DNA of 64,000 nucleotides, from NCBI GenBank assembly GCA_964036045.1, contig OZ038383.1:93070086-93134085 (forward strand), written 5' to 3'. A model generated the notes under the pieces. That model was not told the origin of the DNA. It did not search any database and saw only the letters and a program-made list of their open reading frames with translations. A program made the position numbers and the translations under genes. The stretch's first letter is position 1. Every line of letters starts with the position of its first letter. Below are positions 42,668-55,100 of the stretch, one piece after another. The DNA comes from Eutreptiella sp. 'Long Island Sound 2002'. Taxonomy: Eukaryota; Euglenozoa; Euglenophyceae; Eutreptiales; Eutreptiaceae.

Positions 42668-44800
42668 ATGGACGAGGATGACGACATGGACTTCGGTTAC
42701 ACGGAAAAGCCCCCATCCTCGGACCCACCGAGGCGACCCGGCGGAGACCCACCGGGACCCCCTGGCGGAGGCCCGTCAGGACCCCTTGGAGGACGCCCAC
42801 CAAGTGGACCCCCCAGAGGCGGACCTCGGGGAGAGGGGGGGGGGGGGCTGGACCGGGCGGACCCGGCGGAGGCCCTCCTGGAGGACCCCCTGGGGACCCC
42901 GATTAATCACCAGGGAACGGTGACCCGGATGCCACCTGGCGCCGGATTGTCCACCTCCGCAGGAGGGTCCAGTCCCTCGAGCGCGAGGTAGACACGGGCA
43001 AGGGCGAGATGATCCGCATCACCAGGGTCGCCGCGGGCGCACAGAAGGAGCTGGACATCGCCAAGATGGAGATTGTCAAGATCTCCAAGGTCGCCACCGC
43101 TGCCCAGAGAGAGCTGGACATCACCAGGGGCGAGACCAGGCTGCTGAACAAGGTCATCAACGGCCTGCAGAAGAGGATGGTCGAGCTGGAACGCCGTGGG
43201 GGCGTCGGCAGCGACCACCCACCCCTGGAGTCCGGCTCGTCAGACGACGGCTGGGGACCTGGACCAGGTCCAGGCAGAGCCCACGCCCCTGGCAGAGCCC
43301 CCAGGAGTCGCCCCAGCGCCAGTGTCCCCTCCCTCAGCGCCCCCTCTCATCACAGCGCGGGCCGCCGTAACGAGCGCGTGCCGCCCGGCAGTGGCAGTCA
43401 GGAGTGGCGTGATGAGTGGCGCAGTGCGGAGTACCACAACCGCCGTGCTCCACCGGGGACACCGGTACGCCCCTGACGTCCCGCACGAGCCCAAGAGCCA
43501 ATCCCAATGGCTGGCGGGCGTTATGGTGGACTTAGAGGGGAGGTCCCTGGAGGGCACATGGAGTGGGATGTCGGCGGTGGCGAGGAAGACCTGGAGGAGT
43601 TCGGCATTGCCCCGCCGCGTGGTGTACGACGGGAGGCCGCTGAACGCAGCCGCCGGCGCCGTGATGAGGAGGCATACATGGAAGGAGTACGGCGTGAACA
43701 TCTAGGTTCAGCGTACATGGAGGAACCACAGCGTAGCCACATGGATACCGTGGAGGAGATGGAAGTGGCGGCCGTGGGAGTCCGTGGGGGACGCCCATGG
43801 GAACCTCGGTCGACCTTGCGTCCGGCGTTCATGGTCTCTAAGGCCGCGGATGCCGCCGTGTGGGAAGACCTGAAGGACATCAAGCCCCCCACGTACGATG
43901 GCAACCCCCTCAACCTCGACCGCTTCTTGGGGAAGCTGGATGATTGGGGGATGACCGTCACTGAAGACATGGATCCCGAAGATGCGGAGAAATATGTCTT
44001 CAAACAGTTCGGGTGGCACCTGCCGGAAGTGGTCCAAGAGCTATACTTCGTGGCGACCAAGGAGGGGGAAATCAAGACCCTCAAAGAAGCCAAGAGATGG
44101 CTCAACGAGCAGGAGCGGGTAGACGCTCCGCAGGTGGCTGCCAAGCGGTGGAAGGCCATCAAGCTTCAGCATGATGGTAGGGAGATCCGCCTACAAGATT
44201 GGCGGGACTTCCGGGGGCAATACACCCTCTTCCGCCGCAATGTGGAGGACTGGAATGAGGGTGACGAGCAGGCCCGCCTGCTCTCCATGCTGCCGGAAGC
44301 ATGGATCAAGAGAGTCACCAAGGACGAAGCCAAGAGGGCCAAGTCCAACGACACGGTCAAGATGATGCTCCCCATGAAGTATCATACGAACGTGGTGGCT
44401 TGGACAAGGAAGAACATGACCCGGGATGTCAAACGGCACTCCCTGCGGAACGCTCTCCTCATCACCGTCACGGGCGATAGCGAGAAGATCGCGATGTGGC
44501 GCCTTGATGAGTGTGACTGGGGCGGCCAGACCATCCGTCTGCAGGCCATCCCGGCGTGGATGAGTTGCGACGAGATCCTCGAGTGGGTTGGAGAGGAGGT
44601 ACTCAAGGAGTACCGGAACCTCCACCACACCCGCGGGTTGAGGCCCGGCGATCGTGACGTCAACTACGTTGGCGAGGGGTCTGGCGGGGAAGATGCCATG
44701 GACACAGCAGGAGCCGATGGCGATGAGGCTCTCGACGCCGATGAGGACGACGATGAGCCCGCCGAGGTGGCCGTTTGTGCCTTCGTGGCGAACAACCCGA
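42668..44800 (+). pseudogene. gag: gag core region
   Basis: A Pro/Gly-rich segment (42,668-42,930, frame 2) leads by frameshift into frame 1. From there a second coiled coil (42,940-43,190, VQSLEREVDTGKGE ... LQKRMVELERR) and the core run to about 44,800, interrupted by one TGA at 43,474. The core has gag-like features: a PPTYDGNPLNLDRFLGKLDDW-like capsid start (about 43,885) and helices around WRDFRGQYTLFRR and LLSMLPEAW. It ends in an acidic linker (DEALDADEDDDEPAE). The zinc knuckle expected next is on the opposite strand (see the next feature), so the 3' end is rearranged. Confidence 0.7.
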
Positions 44801-44830
44801 ACACGGGGAGCAACCGGGGAAGCTGGAAGC

Positions 44831-45149
44831 CCCTGCAGAAGGGCTTGGACAGCTCGTCCTTGGTGACCTCCACCTTGGTCTGCCGGATACCCGCGGGTGC
44901 ACGCTTCTGCGACCCATGCACCTTCTTGTAGGCCTCTGTGTCGGCCTTGTGGACGGGGCATGTCCGGTGGTCATGGTTGGACACTTTGTTCCTCCCATAA
45001 CACACGAAACAGCCTCCAGGGTGAGGTCGTATGAACTCCCCAAAGGACAGCGGACGGTCGCCAATGCGGCGGGCATCCTTCTTCTCCTTCTTCTTCCAAC
45101 TATCCCTACTACCACAACCGACGCCCCTTAGCGGAGCCCCTGCAGCCAA
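44831..45149 (-). pseudogene. gag zinc knuckle segment in inverted orientation
   Basis: The minus strand encodes SFGEFIRPHPGGCFVCYG, then NHDHRTCPVHKADTEAYKK: a Cys-x2-Cys...His...Cys knuckle at about 44,958-45,012, preceded by a basic stretch (SWKKKEKKDARR). This is what should end gag, and it lies exactly between the gag core and protease, but reads backwards. The plus-strand reading of the same bases has no such motif. A local inversion of roughly 0.3 kb is the simplest explanation; breakpoints are approximate. Confidence 0.6.
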
Positions 45150-45182
45150 GGGCCCCAGCTAGGGCGGTCACAGGATGGTGTC

Positions 45183-45953
45183 GTGGGAAGCGCCACACCA
45201 TCCCAGTCGGGAGACAATGAGCAGAAAGGGATTGCCGCAGGCGGAAGGCCCGGTCGGGCACCTAAAACAAAAGACAGTCGCAGTGGCAGGGTGAGGGCAA
45301 GTGAAGGCACCAACCCTTGCACCCGTCCATCCTTCGCGACCAAGAATGTATTTGATGTGCTTCAAGATCTATCCGAGAGTATCGGAGGATCACCCGGACC
45401 GCAGCTGGATGCTGCAGATGGGCAGCCTGAGCCCATTGTCCACGACCTGCACCAGTCGCTTATTGAGCTTCTGGAACGGCCAGAGATCCTGAGCTTGCAC
45501 GCTGTGCGCCGTCTGGGGCGTGAGCGTCAGTTGCACCTTAAGGTCCGTGCCTTATGCGGGGAACTGGAGAAGGTCTTCGATGTGTTGGTCGACACGGGAG
45601 CTCAGGTCAGCTTGGTCAAGGCTGGCTTACTTCCGCCAGAGTGCTTGGCCGGCAGTCGGAAGCCTGTCAGGCTGAAGGTGGCGAAGAGCCAGTACATGGT
45701 GGGAGGCACGAAGGAAGCGGCCATTGGGCTGCAGTTGGTGAACCACCGTGAGCTGAGCCGCCCGGACCTCAGCAAGGAAATCCTCCTGCAAGGTCGCTTC
45801 TACGAGGCCGAGATGGACTTGGACATGATCGTTGGGTACGACTTCATGATGGAGACAGACGCCGGCGTTCTCCTGGCCCAGGCCTCCATGACCCTGTACC
45901 AGGACGACCAGCTCTCGTGGCTTTCGTCACCTGAGCACCATGTGGAGTGCTAA
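45183..45953 (+). pseudogene. gypsy aspartic protease region
   Basis: Open for 256 codons. The retropepsin active site VLVDTGAQVSLV lies at about 45,583-45,618 and the second conserved block, IVGYDFMME, at about 45,829-45,855. The N-terminal 100 residues are a linker. No internal stop, but it is separated by frame breaks from gag and from pol, so it is part of a dead polyprotein. Confidence 0.8.
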
Positions 45954-46037
45954 TGGATCCACCTGGAACGCAATCAGCTCGGAGTAGCCGCGCTGGGCAC
46001 TGAGCCAACTGGGCCAGCAAACCAGGAGTACGGCGTA

Positions 46038-46913
46038 ATGCCGGAAGTGGCGAGCCCAGTGGTTGCGGACCTGGGAGCTTCGGATCTGGCCCTGGATGCG
46101 TTCTCTTCAGGAACCTCCGCCCATCTTCGGGTTTGTGAGAAGTACTGGAGCGCCCGGGACTCCGTGTGGGAGAAGCACTGGGGTCCGCATCAGGGTCTGA
46201 TGTGGATCCATTGCCCCCGATGGGACATTCCAAGGGCGGTAGCGAAGATTCGGAAGAACCGCTCCAAGGCAGTGCTGGTTGTTCCTATGGGATGCACCAA
46301 GGAGAAAAGCACCAGAGATTGGGTGGTCTCATTGACCAACATGACCTTAAACAAGGTCGTCCTACTGGCTGGAGAGAGTGTCTATCAGGACGCTAAGGGA
46401 CAGCTCATGCCAGCCCAGAGATGGCCAACGGAATTCCAATATGTTGATGGGGGCCTTGAACAGGCGGACACCACGGACTTCGTGTGTGTCAACCGCATCA
46501 TAGCAGAGCCATGGCGGCAATGCTTTGCGGTTTCCCCTGTTGACATCGGAGAATCGGAGGACCTCCTCACGGAAGAGGAGTTGGATCTGGTTCAGGGGTA
46601 TATGGATCAGCCCTTTCACGACTCGGGAAGCCAGCGTGAGGACAAGGGCCAGGACAAAGCCTGGTGGCAAGTGGACTCGATCGTCTCTTGTTCCTTTGAT
46701 GGAGATACCTTCGTTAGGAGGGTGCTGACCACATGTCCAGCCAGGACGAGCCAATCGGCGGCAACCCACCCACCTACCGCGACCTGTTCCGAGGCAAAAC
46801 CAGAGATGGCCCTCTGGGCCACCTGCGAAGACCACCTGAGCGATCTTGTGGAGGTACCCGCAAGTAAGCTCAGTGGTTCAGGTGACCGGAAAGGCCAAGG
46901 CGGAGTCCGATGA
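46038..46913 (+). pseudogene. methyltransferase-like domain between protease and reverse transcriptase
   Basis: Open for 291 codons. LALDAFSSGTSAHLRVCEKYW and later GLMWIHCPRWDIPRAVAKIRK plus AVLVVPMG resemble the Dam-type phage N6-adenine methyltransferase layout: a D-x-F/C-A motif near the start, a W-x-N-P-P-Y-like catalytic motif, then a hydrophobic strand. Here the NPPY position reads HCPR, so catalysis is doubtful. The rest (to 46,913) leads towards RT. The relationship is inference from motif order. It may be an inactive accessory domain of this element lineage. Confidence 0.45.
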
Positions 46914-46986
46914 TTACCCCAAGATCCAGGCATTGAGGGCAAGGCTGAGGTAGAAGTATGGTGAAGCCTTCTTCAGCGGAGAACCT

Positions 46987-48659
46987 GTGATTCCCCCACC
47001 AGTGCGTGGACCGTATGGTGAGGTGAGGATACGATTGAAGCCGGATCCCCGAGTGTACAGGCACCGGGAGTTTGCCCTGAGGGGCGAGAGGAAGGAGGCC
47101 ATGGAGAAGATCCTCCGTGATTTCATCGAGAGGGGCTGGCTTGAGCCATGCCATTCTGAGTGGGCCTCCCCGTGCTTCGTTGTCCCCAAGAAGGTTGCCG
47201 GGGAGTGGCGGCTCGTGGTCGACTACCGCGGCCTAAACGCCCCAACGCAGCATGACAGCTATACGCTGCCCTTCATTGAGGACATGCTGCAACAACAACA
47301 CCGGCGGAGGATCTTCACGGTGATTGACCTGAAACACGGTTATCATCAGATGCCTCCCGCCGAGGAGTCCCGTGCCTGCACAGCCATGAGCAGCCCACTT
47401 GGACCTCTTCAGTAGAAGGTGATGCTCATGGGCGTTACCAACGGCAATGCGCCTTTCAGCGGATGCTGGAGAACCTGCTTGAGCCGGTGCGTGACTGTGT
47501 GGACCCCTTTGTGGACGACGTGATCATCGCGTCCGGGGACCACAGTATGAGCTATGAGGAGCTCCTGGAGGCACATGAGAGGGACGTCACCAGAGTGCTG
47601 GAGCTTCTGGTTTGGCACAAACTGACGGGCAGCAGTGACAAGGCCACCATTGCAGTAAGCGAGGTGGTCTTCGCTGGCCACGTAGTTGGGAACGCGCAGC
47701 GGAAAGACATACCTGGCAAGGTGGCTGCGATTGAGCACTGGGAAAAGCCCAAAATGGTCTCTGAGCTACGGGCGTACTTGGGATTCTGCGAGTACTACTC
47801 GGGGTATATCAAGATGTATGCCGAGTATGCAGCCCCCATGACGACCATGCTCAAAGGCAACAGAGAGGAGACCAAGAAGGGGTCCAAGAAGGCTCTGGTC
47901 TGGAATGCTGAGTCCGACCGTGCCTTTGAGGGGATGAAGCAGGCGCTACTATCCGCACTGGGTTTGCACCTCGTGGATCCTGACCGAGGGTTCATCTTGC
48001 GCACCGACGCTTCCGACTACGCCGTTGGCGCTGTGTTGCAACAAGTGCTTGATGATGGCAGGCAGGTGCCAGTGGCCTTCTGGAGCCGAGTCCTGGCGGA
48101 AGGCCAGAGACGGACGTGGACGCCCCGAGAAAAGGAAGCATATGTCATCGTCATGGCTCTCAGGAAATAGGCTTGGTACATAGCCCTCCATCCTCTCACC
48201 GTCTGCACCGACCATCAGAGTCTGCAGTCGTGGCACAACGAGCACGTGGACACCCCCTCCGGTCCCGCCTCCCGACGGGCAAGATAGCATGAGACCTTGG
48301 CCAAGTCTGACCTCACGGTTGTGTATGTTCCTGGCAAGGACAACACCGTGGCGGACTGTCTCAGTAAGTGGGCCTATCCCGCCAGCAAGGGCATGACGGA
48401 TGTCTCCGCCCATGGCGATGAGGCTGAGACCGCTGAGGCCAGCAGGATCATAGAAATGGAGCGCCTGATGGAGGAGGAGGGTGTTAAATGCTTCGTCGTC
48501 ATGGCTGCAGATGCCCCCCCCGGAACGAGGATGGGCAGAGCGGTCAGAGTACTCGCCCCTGAGGGAGCTGAGTCCGACAAACACCTCTTCCCTGAATCTT
48601 GCCTCCAGGACGACTGGACTGACAAGTACGCTAAGTCTGAGGCCTTTGAGGCCGAGTAA
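46987..48659 (+). pseudogene. pol: gypsy reverse transcriptase and RNase H, broken
   Basis: RT starts at about 47,000 with RREFALRGERKEAMEK-like pre-domain sequence, WRLVVDYRGLN (about 47,205) and FTVIDLKHGYHQMP (about 47,315). A TAG at 47,413 and a frameshift near 47,455 separate it from the palm with an intact PFVDDVIIASG box (about 47,505). RNase H follows (RTDASDYAVGAVL, about 48,000; TDHQSLQSW, about 48,210) with TAG stops at 48,168 and about 48,286, then VYVPGKDNTVADCLS. The frame ends at TAA 48,657, just before another frameshift into the integrase. Confidence 0.88.
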
Positions 48660-48678
48660 AGGGCTGTGACCGACCCTG

Positions 48679-50146
48679 ATGACGGGCAGAAGTGGCCAAA
48701 GGGGGCTGACTGACGAGGATGGCAAGCTCTACCGGAATGGTAAGCTGCTGGTCCCAGAGTCCCAAGTGCTCGAGCTGTGTGAGGCTTGGTACCACCACAT
48801 GATGCACCCAGGGGTCAAGAAGCAAGCCCTGGACATGCAGCGCCGGTTTGGGATCGACCAGATCGGTCTCTACAACGCCATCAAGAAGGTCAGGAAGGGT
48901 TGCTCGGTCTGTCAGGCCTGCAGTCCCGATAACCGGAACGTCAAGGGGGAAGCCGAATGGACTCCGGTGCCCGACCAGCCCACGGAGAGGGTGGCCATGG
49001 TTGTCTTCTCCATGCCCGAAGTTCACATAGGCAAGGAGACCTTTGACTGTGTGGTCCTTTGTGTGGACCGCCACAGGGGCTACGTAGTAGCCGTTCCGGC
49101 ACGCAAAAGGGGGTTGCTTGCCAAGGAAGTGGCAGTCATGATGATTCGTCATTGGCTGACCGTCTTTGACATCCCCCGCACCATTTGCAGTGACCGAGGG
49201 TCCCAGTTTACTGGTGGCTGGTTCAAGGGCATGTGTTCCCTCATGAGAATACGTCATGCCAAGAGCGTCGCCTATCTCAGCCGGTCCAATGGCCGGGCTG
49301 AAGTGGCTGGAAGGCAGCTGTTCGAGAAGCTACGCAAAATTCACATCACCAATCCACGTCGGAACTGGTTTGAGGAGATGTGGCCCGCTCTGAAGGCCCA
49401 TCATGACACCCCCACTCCGGATGGATTGTCCCCTCACCAGATTTTGTTCGGCAGGGACCCCCTGGGTCGGGGACTTCCCTTGTCTGGTGATGGTATGGCC
49501 ATGGACGCCAAGGATTTCTTTGCGCGACAAGAGGCAACGGCGCAGGACATCCGCCAGCAGCTCCAGAAGCAGCATGCTGAGCGTCAGAAGTCCGCCCCGA
49601 GCTCGACAGCGCAAAGGTTCAGAATGGGAGACCCGGTGTGGGTGATCAGACCCCGCCCTATGAGCACCCGGCGCACCAAAGCGTGGTTCACACCCGGAGA
49701 GGTGGTCCGCAGGATTGGTGAGGACACCTACCGCATCATGGTGGGTCACGGACAGTTCCGGGAGCGCCACGAGAGTCAGCTCCGTGTGCGGGAACCCGAC
49801 CTCCGTGGCCAACATGTGTCCCTGGACTACGCCGCACATCAGGCTGATTCAGACGACGATTATGCTGAGCAGGACGGCTATACCGTCGAGAGAATCCTGG
49901 CCCAGCGTCCGAACGCCTCGGCACCCGGCGGTCTGGAGTTCAAGGTTCGTTAGGCGAGGCTTTGGGTCGTCCCACGACACCTGGGAACCCGTCTTCTCGT
50001 TCGTGCCGCGGATTAACACCTACTTCATGGACTACATCCGCAAGCACAAGACCAAGATCCATGTCTCGGACTTGGCAGCACGCACCCAGCGATTGCAGCC
50101 AGGGGCGCCTGATCACCAGCCTGAGCTCTCCCCTGATGCAGTTTGA
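48679..50146 (+). pseudogene. pol: gypsy integrase with chromodomain
   Basis: The HHCC finger shows as HHMMHPG ... CSVCQAC (about 48,795-48,930). In the catalytic core, conserved Asp occurs in CVDRHRGY (about 49,060) and SDRGSQF (about 49,190), and the third acidic residue in SNGRAEVAGRQ (about 49,290). The start of the core reads MVVFSMP where an Asp is expected in place of the second Val, so activity is doubtful. A basic linker and GPY/F-like segment (VGDPVWVIRPRP form, TPGEVVRRIGEDTYRI) precede a chromodomain: YTVERILAQR at about 49,880, then after a frameshift near 49,950 GFGSSHDTWEPVFSFVPRINTYF. It ends at TGA 50,144. Confidence 0.85.
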
Positions 50147-50149
50147 GCA

Positions 50150-52169
50150 CTTGTTTGGTCGACGGATCGTCCCTCACTTGCTTGCTCTCTTCCATCTTCC
50201 GGTGACCTGCGATCAGAGTGGCCATGTACCCCCCCATGCTGAATCCAGGGGAGGATGGCCCCTCCCTTCCACTCCTTTTCGTCACCCCTCGCCTGCTGTA
50301 TCCTTGGGAAACTAGGCAGGGCGACTGACCTTGACACTTCCTGAGCTCTCAGGGCCTTGAACCCCATACGACGTTGCGCAACGGATGCCGCTGTCATCAG
50401 CATTGCGATTTTTGGGTGTGTGGTCTGGTCCCATGGCACTTGCGGGATCCAGACCAGTCTACGTGTGTCTGCAGACTATATATGGCCTGAAGTCAGGCGT
50501 CTTTCTGTCCACCCTCCTGCATATTCCTTATCCTGACCGGGGCGTGGTTTGGCGCTCTATCCAGAGTGTGTTTACACGCCTATTTACCTGTTTCTTGCTC
50601 ACGTTTCCGCCCCCCAGGATATGTGCATCTGTATGTTAAGTGTTTTCAGCCCATCACCGAGACATGGACTGTTTTTTCCCCCGAAGGGACACGAATCTGA
50701 ATACGACGGCGCTCTGAGTCGCCGTGTACATGCTCTTACATAAGGTCCAGCCTGGACCAGTACCTACACCTATGATTTTAGCAGCTGTTTTTTCCCAAAA
50801 TTCAAAAAGTCAGCAAAAGGCAGATTTTCGCGTGAAAATTACCTACTTTCTTGGTTTCTACGGCCCCAAAATAGGGAGGGGGGGGTTCCTCCTACCCGGC
50901 TTTTGTCCAAAAATGTCAAGGACCCTGAAATATGGTCTATTTTGGGGTATTTTTGCCTGCTCTGGGCTGGTCCTGCAGAACAGTGCTGCACACCAGTGTA
51001 CCTGCCTATAGAGGATTTTCGACAGAAATTGCCCTTTTGTTGGGATTCTCTTGCCCCAAAATACGGATGGGGGGGTTCTTCCCACCCGAGCTTTCTCCTA
51101 AACCATCAAAAACCCTGGAACTCGGCCTATTTTGGGGTACTTTTGTCTGTTGTGGGGTGGTGCTACAGAACAGTGCTGCACACCAGCGTACCTGTATCCT
51201 ATAGTATAGGCACAAAAATACCATGAAAAGAGGTTTTGTACCCAAAAAGACCAAAGGAAACCTTTTTTCTTTTATTCTGCACGCTCAAAATAGGAGAGGG
51301 GGGTTCCTCCTACCCGATTGTTCTCCACAAATACACTGTTTTTGGCCAAAAATTGGCAATTTTTGGCCATTTTCTTCTGTTTGAGTGCCCGTGATACCGT
51401 GTGCCCTAGTGGCTGTGATGTGCTGAGATCCTGATGGCGCCAGGCGGGAAGCCCAGTTGCCTGACTACACTCCCAGCAGTCCGCCACTGTCAGTCCCAGT
51501 GTGAGCCTACGGACTCGCAGACGCACTTGCAGTCGGGTGGCGACCTCCGGTGTCCTGACCTTGGTCAGTCTGCCTGGACAACTGGTGGTTTAAGGAGTCG
51601 ACGCCTCCGCCCAGACTGCATGACTACTCCCCCATGCATGGCCTTCGTGGTAATGGGGCGAGGGGAAAGACGGCCTTCATGCTAGATCCCTTATGGGGGA
51701 GCTCGTTCGGCCTTACCACTCCGGACTCGCGTCGTGGATATGGACATGGTGCACCCAAGGAAGGACCCGTGGGGACTCTCCCCCAGACTGCGGCCTGGGG
51801 AAGCCTGGGGTAGCCTGATGGATCTTTGTGGTTGCGTTCGACCTGTGGGACCACCTCGGTCGTCTTGTATGCCACTGCCACTGTGGTAGTGACCGTCGCA
51901 GCCGGCACCCGTTGCGCCTGGTGTGGGTTAACGGGTCCTTTGGATGCCGACGGTCGCCACCAGGACCCGGGACCTGATATTTGATACTATACTTGCGGTT
52001 ACTAACAACTACAGCATCATACCTGTCTTACCGTGGGATTGTATTAGGGAACCTGACCCGCAAATGGGCCTGAGGTGAGGATGTGACACCCCCCCCCCCT
52101 TCAAGGGATGGTCCTGGGTACCCTCTGCCATGCTTGGGTGTTATTGAGCCCCCCCCCAGGGTTTGCTCT
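50150..52169 (+). other. 3' non-coding internal region of the gypsy element with 180-230 bp tandem repeats
   Basis: No gene. Between 50,820 and 51,330 there are three diverged units marked by GGGGGGTTCCTCCTACCCG-like words (about 50,878, 51,067 and 51,296) and AACAGTGCTGCACACCAG (50,990 and 51,169), spacing about 180-230 bp. The rest is C-rich, including homopolymer C runs before the purine tract. Confidence 0.65.
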
Positions 52170-52180
52170 AAGGAGGGGGG

Positions 52181-55100
52181 TGAAGCGGTACCCAGAACCT
52201 ATGGCCCATGACCCGGAGGCCTTTGAGCCGTCACACCCGTGCGGAAGCTGTTGACACCGGCTGTCAGCGGGATATCCCTGTTCTCTAATCCGCGAAATCT
52301 GGAATCCGATTTCTAACCATTAAATCGATGTAGAAATACCATAATTTTATTGTCTTGGTCGATTTTCGGTCCGAAATTGGTGAAATACCCGATTTCTACC
52401 GCGATTTCTAATTGTCGTGAAATCGCCGCCTGTTGTCGCCTGTTCGCGCGATTTCGTTGCTTCTCTGTGGCGAGTTTTGTGAGGGATTTTTTTCGAGTAC
52501 CTTTGAGGTTCTAAGGGAACTTAAGGGCTCGATCTAGAAGATTGTTCCTGTACTTACATCCGGTGTGTTCACCAAAAACCTTTCGCCGTTGCGTCTGAGA
52601 GAAAATCAAGGCGCAAGCTTTTCCGTTGATCGCTCAAACTCATTGTTCTCAAGGACCATGAGTTCGGACGGAACCTTACATCCCCCCCCTATGTCTCTTA
52701 TTCATGCCCCTCTCATGTGGGCATATCACTTTGCATGGGGAAGAGGGCAATGGGGATGTTTTAGGCAGTCTATGGGTTTCTCAAACCAAAGTCGTTTGCG
52801 TGCGCAAACGCTAACTTTGTGGCCTTGTGAGCATGAACCTTAGAAGCCGAACACAATGCTGACAAGACGAAAAACCCTTTGGCCATTCTCTTCTTTTGAG
52901 CCAACTCAACGATGGCTCCACACAATTCAATGTGTACCAAAACTCATTTTTTGAAAAAGGGCAATTTTTGGTCGAAAATTAGGCCAAAATGGCCATACCC
53001 CCGAGGCTCGTGATCGAAGCTTATGCGGAGTTGAGCCTTGAACAAAGACAATGTGTAAACCAAAGACCATGAAATATATCCTGGACGGCTTGGTTGACTT
53101 TTACAACCTTGTGTTCTATTTTATGTAATGTCGCCTTGTGAGCAGGCGTGCCATACTGCCTCTTTGCACACGCGCTCATATGCAAGCACTAATGACATGA
53201 GTGGGCGGAGACAATCTAACCATAGTGTGCATATTTGAAGGCACCTACTATGGGCCTGCTCCAAAGATGTTTACTCATATTTTTGCTCCTCAATGACCCA
53301 AAGATAAGTACATGCCAATGTCGCCGATATGTGCACTTTTTGCCATAAATAGTGTGCTTCAAGGATTGAGGTGTTACAAATGTTTTGCATTATGCTTTGA
53401 ACCTCAACCCTTGTTGCAAAAGGGAAGCAAAGCTTCGGTTTGCATCCATGCGAAAGCCCAGGGCTCCTTTCTCTTGTGATACGGAGATACAATTTTTCGA
53501 GGGACCACTTTTGGGTGAATTTTGGCCGTTTTGCCCAGAATGGCCACAAACCGCTTCTCCCCCTGATTTTACCCCTGAGGTTGCGTGCGCCACTTGACCA
53601 AGGGTAAGGGCATTTCGGAGAGGGCGCATAAACCCGTATCGAATGGGGTGTTTCCCCATGTGGCCTCTCCTCTCGAAGGGAGAGTTGTGAGTCACCCAGT
53701 TTGGGGTTTGTTACCATTCTGCCCCATTTGTGTGTCATTTTCCCTCCAATGGGGAAAATAGCTAGAGGCGACCATGAGGGTTGGCAAGCGGCATATATTG
53801 GGACCTAAGTCTGATGTATCTATAGCATCCTTGGTTGAAAGGATCCTCGCCGTGGCCATGGAGATGTGGAATCATGGGTGCGGGCCATTTTGGCCAAATT
53901 TTGCTGTTTTTCCCATTGTATGCCATGTTGGAGCTACCATATCTCCATGGGGCACAGAATCTAGCCAGGAGAAAAGTGCAATTATTGTAGCATATGCCCA
54001 AGGGTTGAACACCATCAAGTTTTGTATTTGCTCCTCCGGCTCATCCGGAGTTATTCACCTTTTGGTGGGATCCATGATCTCCCCCGTTGCACCGCATGCT
54101 ACTTTCTGCCCCATCGACGTGTTCATCCCCTCGATGAACAGCAAGCAGCCAGTGTGACAGCAAGCCATAATCCAGGGCATGGGACCAGAGGGGATATCAA
54201 GAGTTGTGAATCAAGGATTGGGGCGTCAATATCGCCAAGGTTTTCTACCCTGGACGGTCGACCGAGACGACCAATTTTGCCATTTTGGCAATTGTGGACC
54301 CAGTTTGGATTGTCACCACGCCAATTGGCATGAAGATCTTTGCAAGCCAAGTACATGAAAGTCTTAGTTGGACTGCCGGTGCATGGCGTGTGGAATGGCG
54401 GATCTGATCTCCAGGCCAGCGTGGAGATATACTTTTGAGGACACCTCCAATTTTGGCTCCTTTTGAGCAGGCAAAATCACCCCCTTTTGGGACCCCAATT
54501 TCACCCCCCGTGTGGTCAATCGGCGGCCCCATATCTCTATGCCCGTAGTAAGCCTGAACCTGATTAAAAGTTGTGCACTCAGATCAAATTCCTAGGTCCC
54601 ACCTCCTATCCTGTGGGTCATTGGCCTTGCCTTGGCCGGGCAAGTCACGCGTAGGAATGACGCCAATTTTGGTGATTTTGGCATCATGACGCCACCTGAC
54701 GAACCCGTGGTGCCCTGATACCCGGAGCTCAGAGGGAACCAGGTTGGGTGAGGGCTTCAGCGAGTTCGCACTCGAAGGACATAGGGTCAGTTGCCTCGTT
54801 CCTACCTCTGGCGGGTCCGGATGAGGGCTCAATTCAGGACTTTTTCGAGCTAACATCAGTCTGGGCTGAAACAGGTCATTTTAAGCTACCAACTCCTAGC
54901 GGATAATGGGGGGGCCTTCTCTCCGGCTCAGATGGGAGTTAGGACTTGCAGATAAGGGAGCATTGGGAACGACTGTCAGTTTGCCTTGGAGCATCTTGGT
55001 TTCCAGGAACTCGACTGTGGCTGGGCGGCACACCCTCCCTCATTGGCAGGGTTTCAGGGTCCGGACTGAGTAGGGCATGGGTTGTGTTTGAGCCCCCGCC

